Assembly: GCA_023433345.1 (NCBI GenBank)
Contig: JAEZDA010000095.1
Span: forward strand, 1 to 51,577
Source of the DNA: Bacteroidota bacterium
GTDB lineage: Bacteria; Bacteroidota; Bacteroidia; Chitinophagales; Chitinophagaceae
Length of the DNA stretch: 51,577 bases
Direction: 5' to 3'
The notes below the pieces were generated by a model. That model made no database searches. It was not told the DNA's origin and saw only the letters and a program-made list of their open reading frames with translations. Made by a program: the position numbers and the translations under genes. Of the stretch, positions 26,241 to 37,100 are shown one piece after another (the stretch's first letter is position 1; each line of letters begins with the position of its first letter).

Positions 26241-26248
26241 CAAAGATA
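26241..26248 (-). promoter_or_regulatory. Putative -7 element of sucD
   Basis: The minus strand reads TATCTTTG followed by CCGC, an exact TAnnTTTG match about 46 bases upstream of the sucD start. Confidence 0.5.
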
Positions 26249-26291
26249 GGGAGAAGGGATAAATTATTTTAAGATCGATGAACCTTCAACC

Positions 26292-27098
26292 TTACTGGCC
26301 ATTATCAGGAAGATCTTCCTCGCTTATTTCGCCTGTGGCCTGCATCATACGCATATTCTTTGCATCTTGTAAAAACTGCGATGCAAAGATGAATTCGTTG
26401 AGATTTTTATTTTTTGAGAAAATAATTTCCTCGCTGTTTCCGGTCCATTCTTTTTTACCGTTCACCATATACAGAATATTATCACCTATCTCCATCACAC
26501 TGTTCATGTCGTGTGTATTTATCACTGTTGTGATATTGTATTCAGTGGTTAGATCTTTAATCAACTGGTCGATAAGCATCGATGTTTGCGGGTCCAGGCC
26601 GGAATTGGGTTCATCGCAAAAAAGATAACGGGGGTTCAGAACAATGGCCCTTGCTATTCCCACACGCTTCTTCATACCGCCACTGATCTCTGCCGGAAAC
26701 TTTTTATTGTTACCCGTGAGGTTAACGCGCTCCAACACTTCATTCACGCGTTTTATTTTTTTCGAATGAGAATCTTTAGTGAACATGTTAAGCGGAAATT
26801 TTACATTCTCTTCCACCGTCATACTGTCGAACAAAGCCGAGCCCTGGAACAGCATGCCTATATCCTGCCTGAGATTTTTTCTTTCTTCAGGCGTCATGGT
26901 AGTGAAGTCTTTACCATCGTAGAGGATCTGTCCCTCATCAGGTTCAAACAGCCCAACAAGGCATTTTTGAAGAACCGTTTTTCCGCTTCCACTCGTGCCT
27001 ATTATCAGGTTGGTTTTGCCTGTTTCCATCACATGACTTACGCCGTCAAGTACAACCTTGTCGCCGAAGCTTTTTCTTATGTTGGTAAATTCAATCAT
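26292..27098 (-). CDS. MlaF-like ABC transporter ATPase
   Basis: This 268-residue ATPase starts MIEFTNIRKSFGDKVVLDG. Walker A is IGTSGSGKT, the signature is ISGGMKKRVGIARAI, Walker B is YLFCDEPNSGLDP and the H-loop is in VINTHDMNS. The G-G-M-x-K-R-V-x-(I/L)-A-R signature and the NSGLDPQTS region are typical of the MlaF/Ttg2A group that drives phospholipid transport with an MlaE permease and an MCE-domain substrate-binding protein. It starts two bases after the MlaE-like gene. The C-terminal extension (about residues 235-268) may be regulatory. No MCE protein gene follows within the window. Confidence 0.92.
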   Translation of the reverse strand: MIEFTNIRKSFGDKVVLDGVSHVMETGKTNLIIGTSGSGKTVLQKCLVGLFEPDEGQILYDGKDFTTMTPEERKNLRQDIGMLFQGSALFDSMTVEENVKFPLNMFTKDSHSKKIKRVNEVLERVNLTGNNKKFPAEISGGMKKRVGIARAIVLNPRYLFCDEPNSGLDPQTSMLIDQLIKDLTTEYNITTVINTHDMNSVMEIGDNILYMVNGKKEWTGNSEEIIFSKNKNLNEFIFASQFLQDAKNMRMMQATGEISEEDLPDNGQ

Positions 27099-27100
27099 TA

Positions 27101-27838
27101 TTAAAGAAGTATTGCAGCAAGAATATAGTCCACAAATAAAATGGCCACGCAACTCACAACCACTGCAGTTGTGCTGCTACGGCCTATTTCAAGCGCGCCT
27201 CCCTTTACATGATATCCGTAATAAGCCGGGATGCTGCTGATAACAAATGCAAATGCGTATGCCTTTATAAGCGCGAAGAAAATATTATAAGGCACGAAGT
27301 TTTCCATTAGCCCACGGTCGTAGGTGTCCGTAGAAAGAATTCCGGCCATAGAACCTGCAAGCCTTCCGCCATAAATGCCCAGGGCCATTGCAATAACAAC
27401 GAGGATCGGTATGGTTAGAAGGGCGGCCGCGATCTTTGGTAATACAAGGTATGTTTTTGTATTTATTCCCATAATTTCAAGAGCGTCGATCTGCTCGCTC
27501 ACGCGCATGTTCCCGAGTTCACTTGCAATTTTACTTCCCACAACACCTGCAAGAACGATACATACAAGAGTCGGTGCAAATTCAAGGATCACCGTATCGC
27601 GCACTATCTGGGCAATTACGGTTTTTGAAAGTAGCGGGCTTGTGAGCTGGTAAGAAGTTTGAACTGCGCTAACCGCACCCATAAAAATTGAGATGATGGT
27701 AACAATGCCCAATGAACCGATGCCGATATCATTGCACTGATGCATGAATTCTTTCCAATATACTTTGGCATTTTCGGGCTTACTTATCATGCCTTTTAGC
27801 ATCAGCAGGTATTTCCCGAAATGATTAAAAAAAGTCAA
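27101..27838 (-). CDS. MlaE-like ABC transporter permease
   Basis: This 245-residue integral membrane protein of the MlaE family has five to six hydrophobic segments. It shows the family features: an amphipathic N-terminal interface helix, then GSLGIVTIISIFMGAVSAVQ, then the conserved ASELGNMRVSEQIDALEIMG loop, which is the Mla/ABC coupling motif, and TKTYLVLPKIAAALLTIPIL. It forms the membrane channel of a phospholipid transporter with the MlaF-like ATPase. It lies 17 bases after maeB and 2 bases before the MlaF-like gene, so the three are probably one transcript. Confidence 0.93.
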   Translation of the reverse strand: MTFFNHFGKYLLMLKGMISKPENAKVYWKEFMHQCNDIGIGSLGIVTIISIFMGAVSAVQTSYQLTSPLLSKTVIAQIVRDTVILEFAPTLVCIVLAGVVGSKIASELGNMRVSEQIDALEIMGINTKTYLVLPKIAAALLTIPILVVIAMALGIYGGRLAGSMAGILSTDTYDRGLMENFVPYNIFFALIKAYAFAFVISSIPAYYGYHVKGGALEIGRSSTTAVVVSCVAILFVDYILAAILL

Positions 27839-27855
27839 TTTTTTCTATTTGAATG

Positions 27856-30189
27856 TTATTGCGATCTTTTTTTCCAAAAACCTGTTTTTCTTATGGCTTC
27901 TCTTGTATCAACTTTTGATTTACCCTGCGCATCTACAACTGCAATTACTGCCATGTTAAAGATCGACCTTACGGAGCTTCCAAGTTGAAGGACGTGTACC
28001 GGTTTTTTTAATCCTAACAAAATCGGACCAATACTGTCGCAGCCGCCGATTTCCTGAAGCAAATTGTATGCAATGTTACCGGAAGCAAGGTTGGGGAAAA
28101 TGAGCACGTTGGTTTCACCCGCTATCAATTCTGAAAAAGGATAATTGTCTTTCAAAATTTCTTTGTTGAATGCAAGAATACCTTGTATTTCACCCTCGCA
28201 TATCAGGGAAGGTTCTTTTTGCTTCACAATTTCGCGGGCTTTTCTCACCAGGTTCGCCTCCGGAGAGTTACTGCTTCCAAAGTTTGAATAGGACAGCATA
28301 GCGATCCTTGGAACAATGTTGAACTCTTTTACTTCGCGCGCAACAAGCAGGGTGATCTCGGCAAGTTCTTCCGCCGTTGGGTTGAAATTTACAGTGGTGT
28401 CGGCAAGAAAGAGTGGTCCCTTTTTCGTAAACAAAAGGTACATTCCCGCGATCTTTCTAACGCCGTCATCAAGCCCAATTATTTCCAGGGCGGGGCGTAT
28501 TGTTACCGGGTAATTCCTGCTAAGTCCGCTGATCATGCAATCTGCTGCTCCTGTTTCCACCATCATGCATCCGAAGTGGTTTCGTTCCTTCATCAATTTA
28601 TTGGCCTCGTACATATTCACGCCCTTGCGTTGCCTTTTCTGGAAGAACAATTCGCCAAAGGTTTTGCGTAATTGGTGGGTCTCTGAATTTTTAGTGTTGA
28701 TTATTGGTAATTCATCAACATCAATAGAATTAGCTGCAGCTATACCGCGGATTTTTTCTTCATCACCTAACAGTATCGGGTAACCGACACCGTCCTCATA
28801 AATCAATTGGGCCGCCTTTAGGATCTTGATGTTTTCTGCGTCAGCAAAAACGATCCTTTTAGGGTCTTTCCTGGCCTTAGCGCCGAGCACGCGGCTAAGT
28901 TGATTATCCAGGCCCAGGCGGTTGTTAAGTTCAATTTCATAGCGCTCCCAATCAGTTATTGCCAGCCGCGCAACGCCACTTTCCATTGCAGCTTTTGCTA
29001 CTGCGGGCGCCACGGTAGAGAGCAGGCGCGGATCTACCGGTTTGGGAATGATATAAAGCGGACCGAACCTGATCTGTTTTTCATTATAGGCCAGAGTAAC
29101 AATATCCGGTACGGGAGCCTTGGTTAGTTTAGCCAGTGCGTGTACGGCTGCGAGTTTCATGGCTTCATTAATCTGTGTGGCTCTCACGTCAAGTGCACCG
29201 CGAAAAATGTAGGGGAAACCCAGAACGTTGTTCACCTGGTTCGGGAAATCACTTCTTCCTGTAGCCATGATCACATCCTTTCGTGCGGCCATTCCCTCCG
29301 AATATGTTATCTCCGGGTCGGGGTTTGCCATTGCAAATACGATGGGGTGCCTGGCCATAGACTTTACCATGTCCTGCGTCACCACATTCCCTACGCTCAG
29401 TCCCACAAATACATCAGCATCTTTCATGGCTTTGGCCAATGTGTAACCGCTGAATTTATCTGATACGCAAAGATGTTTTTTGATGTCTTCCACATCGGTT
29501 CTGCCGGTATGTAAAATTCCGTTTACATCAAAAACCATGATGTTTGCCGGCTTAGCCCCGAGAGAAATATAAAGGTTTGTACATGCGATGGCTGCTGCAC
29601 CTGCGCCATTAACTACGATCTTCACCTTGTCGATCTTTTTCCGCTGAATTTCCAAAGCGTTGAGCAATGCTGCCGATGAAATTATGGCGGTGCCGTGTTG
29701 ATCGTCATGCATCACCGGGATGTTGCATTGCTTTTTTAACTCCGATTCAATATAAAAGCATTCGGGAGCTTTGATGTCTTCGAGGTTTATCCCGCCAAAG
29801 GTTGGCTCAAGAGATTTTACGATCTCCACAAATTTTACGGGATCGTATTCGTTTATCTCAATGTCGAATACATCGATATCAGCAAAAATTTTGAAAAGCA
29901 CGCCCTTTCCTTCCATCACAGGTTTGCCTGCCGCAGGGCCAATATTTCCGAGCCCCAGCACAGCGGTGCCATTACTTATCACACCCACAAGATTTCCCTT
30001 CGCCGTGTATTTATAAGCGTTTTCCGGGTTAGCGGCAATTTCCTTGCAAGGCTCTGCAACTCCCGGAGAATAAGCCAGGGAAAGATCTCTCTGTGTTTTT
30101 GCATCCTTTGTGGGAACCACCTCAATCTTTCCTGGTCTCCCGTTTGAGTGGTAATCCAGTGCTTCCTGTTTCCGAAGTTCTTTAGCCAT
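27856..30189 (-). CDS. maeB: NADP-dependent malic enzyme fused to phosphotransacetylase-like domain
   Basis: This 777-residue two-domain protein decarboxylates malate to pyruvate. The N-terminal malic enzyme domain (about residues 1-430) contains SLAYSPGVAEPCKEIAA, VISNGTAVLGLGNIGPAAGK and VMHDDQHGTAIISSAA. NAD(P) binding is in VVNGAGAAAIACTNLYISLG, and FAMANPDPEITYSEG follows. The C-terminal domain (about 434-777) matches phosphotransacetylase and begins DPKRIVFADAENIKILKAAQ; in MaeB proteins it is usually regulatory (acetyl-CoA sensing) rather than catalytic. The length is typical. It leads a likely operon with the MlaEF-like pair. The promoter element TACCTTTG at 30248-30255 lies just downstream of the DUF4442 stop. 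Confidence 0.95.
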   Translation of the reverse strand: MAKELRKQEALDYHSNGRPGKIEVVPTKDAKTQRDLSLAYSPGVAEPCKEIAANPENAYKYTAKGNLVGVISNGTAVLGLGNIGPAAGKPVMEGKGVLFKIFADIDVFDIEINEYDPVKFVEIVKSLEPTFGGINLEDIKAPECFYIESELKKQCNIPVMHDDQHGTAIISSAALLNALEIQRKKIDKVKIVVNGAGAAAIACTNLYISLGAKPANIMVFDVNGILHTGRTDVEDIKKHLCVSDKFSGYTLAKAMKDADVFVGLSVGNVVTQDMVKSMARHPIVFAMANPDPEITYSEGMAARKDVIMATGRSDFPNQVNNVLGFPYIFRGALDVRATQINEAMKLAAVHALAKLTKAPVPDIVTLAYNEKQIRFGPLYIIPKPVDPRLLSTVAPAVAKAAMESGVARLAITDWERYEIELNNRLGLDNQLSRVLGAKARKDPKRIVFADAENIKILKAAQLIYEDGVGYPILLGDEEKIRGIAAANSIDVDELPIINTKNSETHQLRKTFGELFFQKRQRKGVNMYEANKLMKERNHFGCMMVETGAADCMISGLSRNYPVTIRPALEIIGLDDGVRKIAGMYLLFTKKGPLFLADTTVNFNPTAEELAEITLLVAREVKEFNIVPRIAMLSYSNFGSSNSPEANLVRKAREIVKQKEPSLICEGEIQGILAFNKEILKDNYPFSELIAGETNVLIFPNLASGNIAYNLLQEIGGCDSIGPILLGLKKPVHVLQLGSSVRSIFNMAVIAVVDAQGKSKVDTREAIRKTGFWKKRSQ

Positions 30190-30247
30190 TAAATTGATCT
30201 TGTATTTCGCTTCCGGCCATAATCACTTTTATGAACAGGCAGAAGAT

Positions 30248-30255
30248 CAAAGGTA
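30248..30255 (-). promoter_or_regulatory. Putative -7 element of maeB
   Basis: The minus strand reads TACCTTTG followed by ATC, an exact TAnnTTTG match 58 bases upstream of the maeB ATG. It sits directly after the stop of the DUF4442 gene, which suggests separate transcription of maeB. Confidence 0.45.
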
Positions 30256-30257
30256 AG

Positions 30258-30743
30258 TTACACCTTGTTATTTTTATTTTTGAAACTCCAGGTGAAGGTG
30301 AAAACTGCAACAATCTCTCCGAATTCATTCCTGCCACTGGAGGTTACGGTAATTTCTGTAGCTTCTCCACGCTCTCCGGCGCTGTCAATAGCTTTCTTTA
30401 AACTCAGGCCCTCCTCACAACTAAAGATGATTTTGCCTGTTGCCTTTTTAAAATATCGTGCTTCATTGGCGATGATGAGTATGCTCATTGCAGGTTGTCT
30501 TTTATACAGATGAGCCATTGCCAAAACTCCGGTACTCATTTCCGCCGCCATAGAAAGGCAGGCGAAGTAGGTGCTTTTGAAGGGGTTCGTGGTAAACCAC
30601 CGATAAGGGACAACTGTTTCAGACCGCTCCTTTGTAAGGGTTTTAACTCTTACTCCGGAAAAAAACGCAGCAGGCAGCTTCAGGAAAAGAAAGAGCCGGA
30701 ATTTGACCGGGTTGGTGACAATTTTTTGAAATGAGGTGAACAT
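30258..30743 (-). CDS. DUF4442 hotdog-fold protein
   Basis: This 161-residue protein contains TVVPYRWFTTNPFKSTYFAC followed by AAEMSTGVLAMAHLYKR, the helix-and-strand pattern of DUF4442, a hotdog-fold family related to acyl-CoA thioesterases. A final strand region, AVFTFTWSFKNKNNKV, closes the fold. No signal peptide is present, so it is cytoplasmic. The substrate is unknown. Its end is 68 bases from the maeB start. Confidence 0.85.
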   Translation of the reverse strand: MFTSFQKIVTNPVKFRLFLFLKLPAAFFSGVRVKTLTKERSETVVPYRWFTTNPFKSTYFACLSMAAEMSTGVLAMAHLYKRQPAMSILIIANEARYFKKATGKIIFSCEEGLSLKKAIDSAGERGEATEITVTSSGRNEFGEIVAVFTFTWSFKNKNNKV

Positions 30744-31117
30744 ATTTCAGATTGTAATTTTAAAGGTGTTGATTAACGGTTCACTTTTTTAGAATCCTTA
30801 CCAGTTCTATCATTCCAGCGGAAATGGGATCCGACCTCAGGCTCCTATCTTCATCCTTCTTCCCACCTATTTGGATCCTCACCTATATGTTAAAGTTCAT
30901 ACAATATAAACATTGTGTTTCTGATGCTGTGAGGCAAAAACTTCGTCTATATCGTTGAAGGTCTGATTACTATACTTTACACGTTTAGATTTTCCAGAAT
31001 ATACAACTGAATAGAAATTAAATTCCCGCCGGCATAATAAAAAGGTCATTTGTAGCGTTTTTATGACATCCAATCCTGACCGTAATCAGGAATCATCCAA
31101 ACATCCAATATCACCAA
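30744..31117. other. 374-base intergenic region with weak signals only
   Basis: I see no gene, RNA or riboswitch here. An inverted repeat TCCTGA (31074-31079) / TCAGGA (31086-31091) with a CCGTAA loop sits 26 bases upstream of the giant T9SS gene and could form a small hairpin in its leader. GTCATTTG near 31045 is only a partial match to the -7 element. The two flanking genes are transcribed away from each other, so the region must contain at least two promoters. Confidence 0.5.
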
Positions 31118-34100
31118 ATGAATCGTTCAACTTTACTCAAAAGGTCCTTTCGCCTTCTCACAGGTAAACAAGGACTAAATTTCTACAAATTTCTCTGCAT
31201 CCTTTTCATTCTCACCGGCAGCGATCAACTTTTTGCACAAACCAATACGTGGGACGGTAGCACTAGCGGTAACTGGAACACAAGTTCAAACTGGTCGCTT
31301 AACGTGGTGCCTACTTCATCACACGATGTGGTAATTCCGGATGGTATAACTGCAACGATCACGGTGAACACTGCTGCCGTTTGTAAAAGCCTTACGATGA
31401 ACGGGGGCGGATCAGCCAACACGCTCACAATATCCGGAACAAACAGTCTTACCGTTACTAACGGTATCACCATGGGAGCCGGTTCTGGTACGAATGATCA
31501 CAAAACATTATCCGTGAATTCGGGAACGCTTACGGCGGCATCCTTAACTATGACTGCCACCGGAGGTTCAAGCCGGCAAACCAGGCTGAGCATTTCCACG
31601 GGAACCGTGAATATTTCCGGCAATATATCCATGGGTGCAAATAACTTTTTTAATTTTTCCTCAAACGGTACATTGAATGTTGGAGGTAATATCTCCGGCG
31701 GTACATTGAACCCGTCAACGGGAACAGTGAACTTTAATGGTTCTTCAGCCCAGGTAATCACGGGAGCAGCAACATCAAATTTTTATAATGTCACAATTAA
31801 TAAAGATGCATCTTCTCAAACCGTTACCAACAGCGGGAACGCGATCACTGTAGGTGGAAGCCTCACAGTAAATACGGGAACATTTAATTTAAATGCAACT
31901 GATGCGAATGCAACTATTGCCGGTAATTTGATAATTAATACCAACGGAAGGCTTACGCACAATGTTAATTGGGATGCAACCGGAAAGTTGCTGTCTGTAG
32001 GAGGAGACATCGACGTTGATGGAATTTTCAATTATTCGGTTCGCTCGCATGTTCAGATGGTGGGCAGCGGAACGAAGTATTTGGAAACAGGAGCTAACGT
32101 CACTTCAGCCTTTAGCATTCTTACTCTTACCACCGGAAACTACCTCGCTTCCGGTCCTTTAAAAATAAATGATAATTTCTGGCCCATGTTTTCAACGGCC
32201 GGTTCTTTTCGCACTAACGGTAATGCCGTAAACGCAAATGCGGCCCTCTTAACATCAGGAGGAACAGTGTATGTGGATGGAGGAACCCTTAATGTAAGCG
32301 GAGGTTTGTATACCGGAACGGGGATGGCAGGTTCACTGGAGATCTCTTCAGGAACATTAAATACTGATTTTTTTAATTTAGGCGATGGTACTGTTGCAGG
32401 AACGGCACTGCAATCTGGCGGAACATTTAATATTTCGGGAAATATCACTATCAATGCCGGTTCAGTATTCACATGTAACAATTCACCTGCAATAAACGTT
32501 GGTGGAAACTGGACGAGTAACAACAGTGGAGGGTTTGTTCCAGGCACATCAACTGTTACATTTAACAATAGCGGTGCAAACCAATCCATTCAAGGTTCAG
32601 CCACCTCGCAAACATTTTCAACCATTTATATTGCAAAGCCGGGCAGAACATTAAATATCGCGGGTTCAACCGTGACGCTTAATGCCGCTACGATAAATAT
32701 CAACCAGGGAACTTTTGATGCCGGCACGGCGGGTGCCATAAATTTAACCGGTAACTGGGTGAACAGCGGAACATACAGCGGTGGTTCGGCCCGGGTTTCT
32801 TTCAATGGTTCTTCCCTTCAAACAATTTCGGGCAGCAGCCAAACCTCTTTTAATGCGATAACTGTAAACAATGCCGCGGGTTTATCTCTGTCGGGGATTG
32901 ATGCAAGGATCAACGGAGGCGCATCTGCTCTAACCTTTACATCGGGTAAAATCAGCACAGGTATAAGAAAAGTTATTCTTGCATCTGCAACTACAATTGC
33001 AGGCGCAGGTGCAGGAAAGTATGTGAACGGATCGATTGAGTGGGGCGTTGCAGCGGGAAGCTCGGCTAAAACCTTTGCTATTGGAGATGCCACGGATTAT
33101 GCTCCGGTGACGCTGGGGTTAAACTCTGTAAGTGTTGCAGGTTCAATTATCATGTCAACTACCGGTAACGATCACTCGCAATTGCTCACCTCGGTTTTGT
33201 CTGAAGACAGAAGCGTGAACAGAACGTATACAATTACAAACTCGGGAGTATCGCTTTCCAATTATACGGCCACATTTAATTTTCAACCGGGCGACCTTGA
33301 TGCAGGTGCGAACACCAATCAGTTTAATGTTGGGCGTTACAGTGCGGGTTGGACGTATCCTACCGTAACATCCAGAACTGCTACAAGTATTGCCGTATCT
33401 GGTCTTACAGCCTACGGAAGTTTTTCTGTGGCTGAAGGAGGTGCTGCAGCTCCGGTTGTAAGTGCACATCCTTCGAACGCCATTGGTTGTGTGGGAATGG
33501 CAGCCGACGTGACTGCAAAATTTACAAGCCAGGTGAACACTACTGTTTCCTGGTACATCAGTACAAATGGCGGAGGAAGTTATTCGCTGCTTACCATTGC
33601 TGCACCTTACAGTGTGAATACGTCGCAATCAGGAAATGAATTTACTTCTGTGTTAACAATAAACCCTGTCGGCGGAGGCATGAGTAACTACAGGTTTTAT
33701 GCCACAGCAACCAATACAAGGGGTTCTATAAATTCTAACTCTGCAGGAATAACAATTTCACCATTGCCAATTGCAAATGCAGGAGCTGCAATGGCAGCAA
33801 TATGCGGAGGAGGAACAAGCGCTTCCCTGGGAGGATCAGTGGGAGGAAGTGCAACCGGGGGGATATGGTCTTCAGATGCCGGAGGCTCGTTCTCGCCATC
33901 TGCGAGCAATCTTAATGCAACATGGACCCCGCCTGCGGCGTATTCAGGAACTGCCACGCTCACTCTAACAACTACCGGAGGATGCACACCTGTCACTGCT
34001 TCAAAAACGATCGTGGTAAATGCGTCTCCTGATATATTAACTCTCCCGGCATCAAATATCAATTCATGCCCTGGAGATATTAAAGCGCTGTCTGTTACCA

Positions 34101-37100
34101 ACAATTATACAACATCGGCCTCATCAGGCACGTTAAGTCTTTCAATTCCTAATAATTCGGCAACAGGTGTTACTAATGTGCTTTCAATTTCAGGTGTGCC
34201 TGCTGGTGCTATAGTTAAAGGAATTAGCATAGGCTTCAACGTTAGTCACACAGAAGTTGCAGACCTTATAATGAATATCAAAGCACCTAATGGAAATGTT
34301 CTAAACCTGGTTAACAGGCAGGCAGGAGGTAGCGGAACGAATTTTACCGGAACAACGGTTTCCAGCAATGGTACTGTAACCTTTGCATCTTCATCGTCTC
34401 CCTTCACCGGAACCTTCGCTGCAGACGCATCCAATGGTATTGGTGCAACAGGATTTGTTGCAAACACAACAAATTTTTCCAACCTGTTTTCCATCTTAAA
34501 TGGCGATTGGACGCTGATCGCCCGCGATGCTGCAGCTTTTAATTCAGGCACTTTAACATCATGGTCAATTGAAGTGAGTTGGATGTATCCGGTAACATGG
34601 AGTCCTTTCACTAACCTGTATACAAATTCTGCTGCAACTACCGCTTATACCGGGCAAAGCCAGTCCACAGTGTATTTTAAAAGTAATACAGTGGCATCAA
34701 CGGTTTATACAGCCACGGCTACATCAGAAAATGGATGCCAGCGTACTGCAACTGCAACGGTTGATGTGGGAGTGATTCCGGAAGTAACGCTCAGTTCTAA
34801 CTATTGCTACGGCCCCTACACTATCCAGCTTTGGGGAGAATCTAACATGCCTGTTTCATATACATGGAGCACAGGGGCTACTTCTGACTCATTAGTGGTG
34901 GATATTGCCGGTACATATATTATGACGGGAACCACCTCGCACGGTTGTTCTGCCAGTGACACGATATCTCTTGGAATAGAATCTATCGACAACGGAGATT
35001 TCGAGCAGGGAAATACCGGGTTTACATCGGCCTACTCTTATGTAAGCAACACAATTGCCAACGGGATGACGCCCGAGCAACGCTACACCGTTCATAATGA
35101 CGGAAATTTCACTCACACAAATTTCTGGGGGAAAGATCATACCACGGGGTCAGGTAATTTTATGATCATCAACGGTAGCGGAACAACGCCGCCACCGAAT
35201 GTTTGGCAAAAGACGATTACCGTGTTGCCAAATACAACCTACTATTTTTCTGCATGGGCGATAAGTTTGAACAGTGTCGGCCCATATGCCAACCTTCAGT
35301 TTAAAGTAAATGGAACACAGGTAGGTACAACCACGGGCGCGTTACCTGCCAGGCCTCAAAATAATAATCCGCCATTCGACTGGGTGAGGTTCTTTGGTAC
35401 CTGGAATTCAGGCTCGGCAACCACTGCTGTTGTATCAATTGTAGATCTTACAACCGCTGCCGGTGGTAATGACTTTGGTCTTGACGACATCTCTTTCGGA
35501 ACTTTGGCTCCGTTCATTAAACTGAACACCGTTGGAAGAGACACCCAGGTAGTGTGCAGAAATATTCCTATTGAGGCAATCAACTATACAGTAGGCGGCG
35601 GAGAACAGGGTCCGCAGGTATCAGGCCTGCCACCAGGGATCACTTCATCTTTTGAAGGAACTACCCTCGTGTTCACCGGAACACCCACAACCGCAGGCGT
35701 CTACAATTACACGGTACAAACTACCGGAGATTGCAACACTGCAACTACATATGGCAGAATAACGGTTACGGAACAAACCATAGCCTTATCGAGTGCAGTA
35801 CCAACTACGAATCAAACCCTATGTATCAATACTGCGTCTACGCCTATCAGTTATAACGTAGGCGGAACAGCAACCGGCGCGACTGTTTCGGGCCTTCCAA
35901 CCGGAATGAGCGGAAGCTTTAACAGTGGAGTGTTCACAATTTCGGGAACGCCCACGGCACTAGGAACATTCAACTACACTGTTACCACCATAGGTTCCTG
36001 CCAGGCTGTAACTGCCTCAGGTACTATAAATGTGGTGAAGCAACTGATATCTCTCGCTTCGGGAGCGGGAACGAATTTGCAAACAGTCTGCAGAAACAGC
36101 AGCATTGTTAACATCGCTTACAACATCGGCGGCTCAGCTACAAATGCAAGTGTTACTGGCCTGCCCCCGGGCGTTTCCGGGTCGTATAGTTCGGGCGTAT
36201 TTTCTATCAGTGGTTCTCCCACGCAGATTGGGAACTTCCACTATGTTGTTACAACAAGCGGCAGTTGTACACCCGTGAATGCAGGAGGCGACATTAATGT
36301 AGTTGATCAATCCATTACAAGAACTTCATCAGCAGGCTCGGCAAATCAGTCTGTGTGCATCAACACTCCGGTGTCTTTCATCACATATTCCATCGGAGGA
36401 ACCGGCAGCGGAGCATCAGTTATCGGACTTCCCGCCGGAATGAGCGGTTCTTATAACGCAGGTGTTTTCACAATAGGCGGAACTCCTTCGCAGGATGGAA
36501 CTTTTAGCTATACAGTTACAACTTCAGGTGGATGTACTCCGGCTACGGCAACAGGAACAGTAAACGTTTATCCGACGTCTAACGGCGGAACAATTGCTAA
36601 CGCCTCAGTGTGCAGTGGCGGAGGTGGTACGCTCACGCTCAGTGGATACACCGGGAACATCGTACGCTGGCAAGTTTCAAATGATGGCTTAAGTTGGAGC
36701 AATATTTCCAATACCACAAATTCGCAGAACTATTCGAATGTAACATCTGCTATATACTACCGGGCGCAAACGCAAACCGGTTCATGTGCCACAGTGAATT
36801 CATCGACCGCTAAAGTTGGTATTCATAACTTGTGGACCGGTGAAGTAAATACAGACTGGAATAATGGCGCGAACTGGTCAGATGGCCTTGTTCCAAATGC
36901 ATCGTGTGATAATGTTGTTATCCCGGTAATACCAGGCGGCATTTATCCTCAACTTACCGCTGGTGTTGCCACAATAGAAAACCTTGTTATACAATCTGGC
37001 GCTACAATGGTTGTAGAGGGTGCTACACTTCAGGTGTCGGGAACCATTATCAATAATGGCATACTCAATTTCGAACTGGGAACGCTGGAATTGAATGGCT

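Noticed and set aside
30744..31117. Riboswitch or small RNA in the long intergenic region
   Set aside because: No conserved secondary structure or terminator was seen beyond a six-base hairpin.
33155..33628. 157-codon and neighbouring antisense frames in the giant T9SS gene
   Set aside because: Low-complexity Thr/Gly/Ser codons on the sense strand leave open antisense frames; they have no conserved motif.
35550..36576. Regular spaced repeats that could suggest a CRISPR array
   Set aside because: The period is about 265 bp, it is in frame with a coding gene, the units vary and there are no cas genes. It is a protein repeat.
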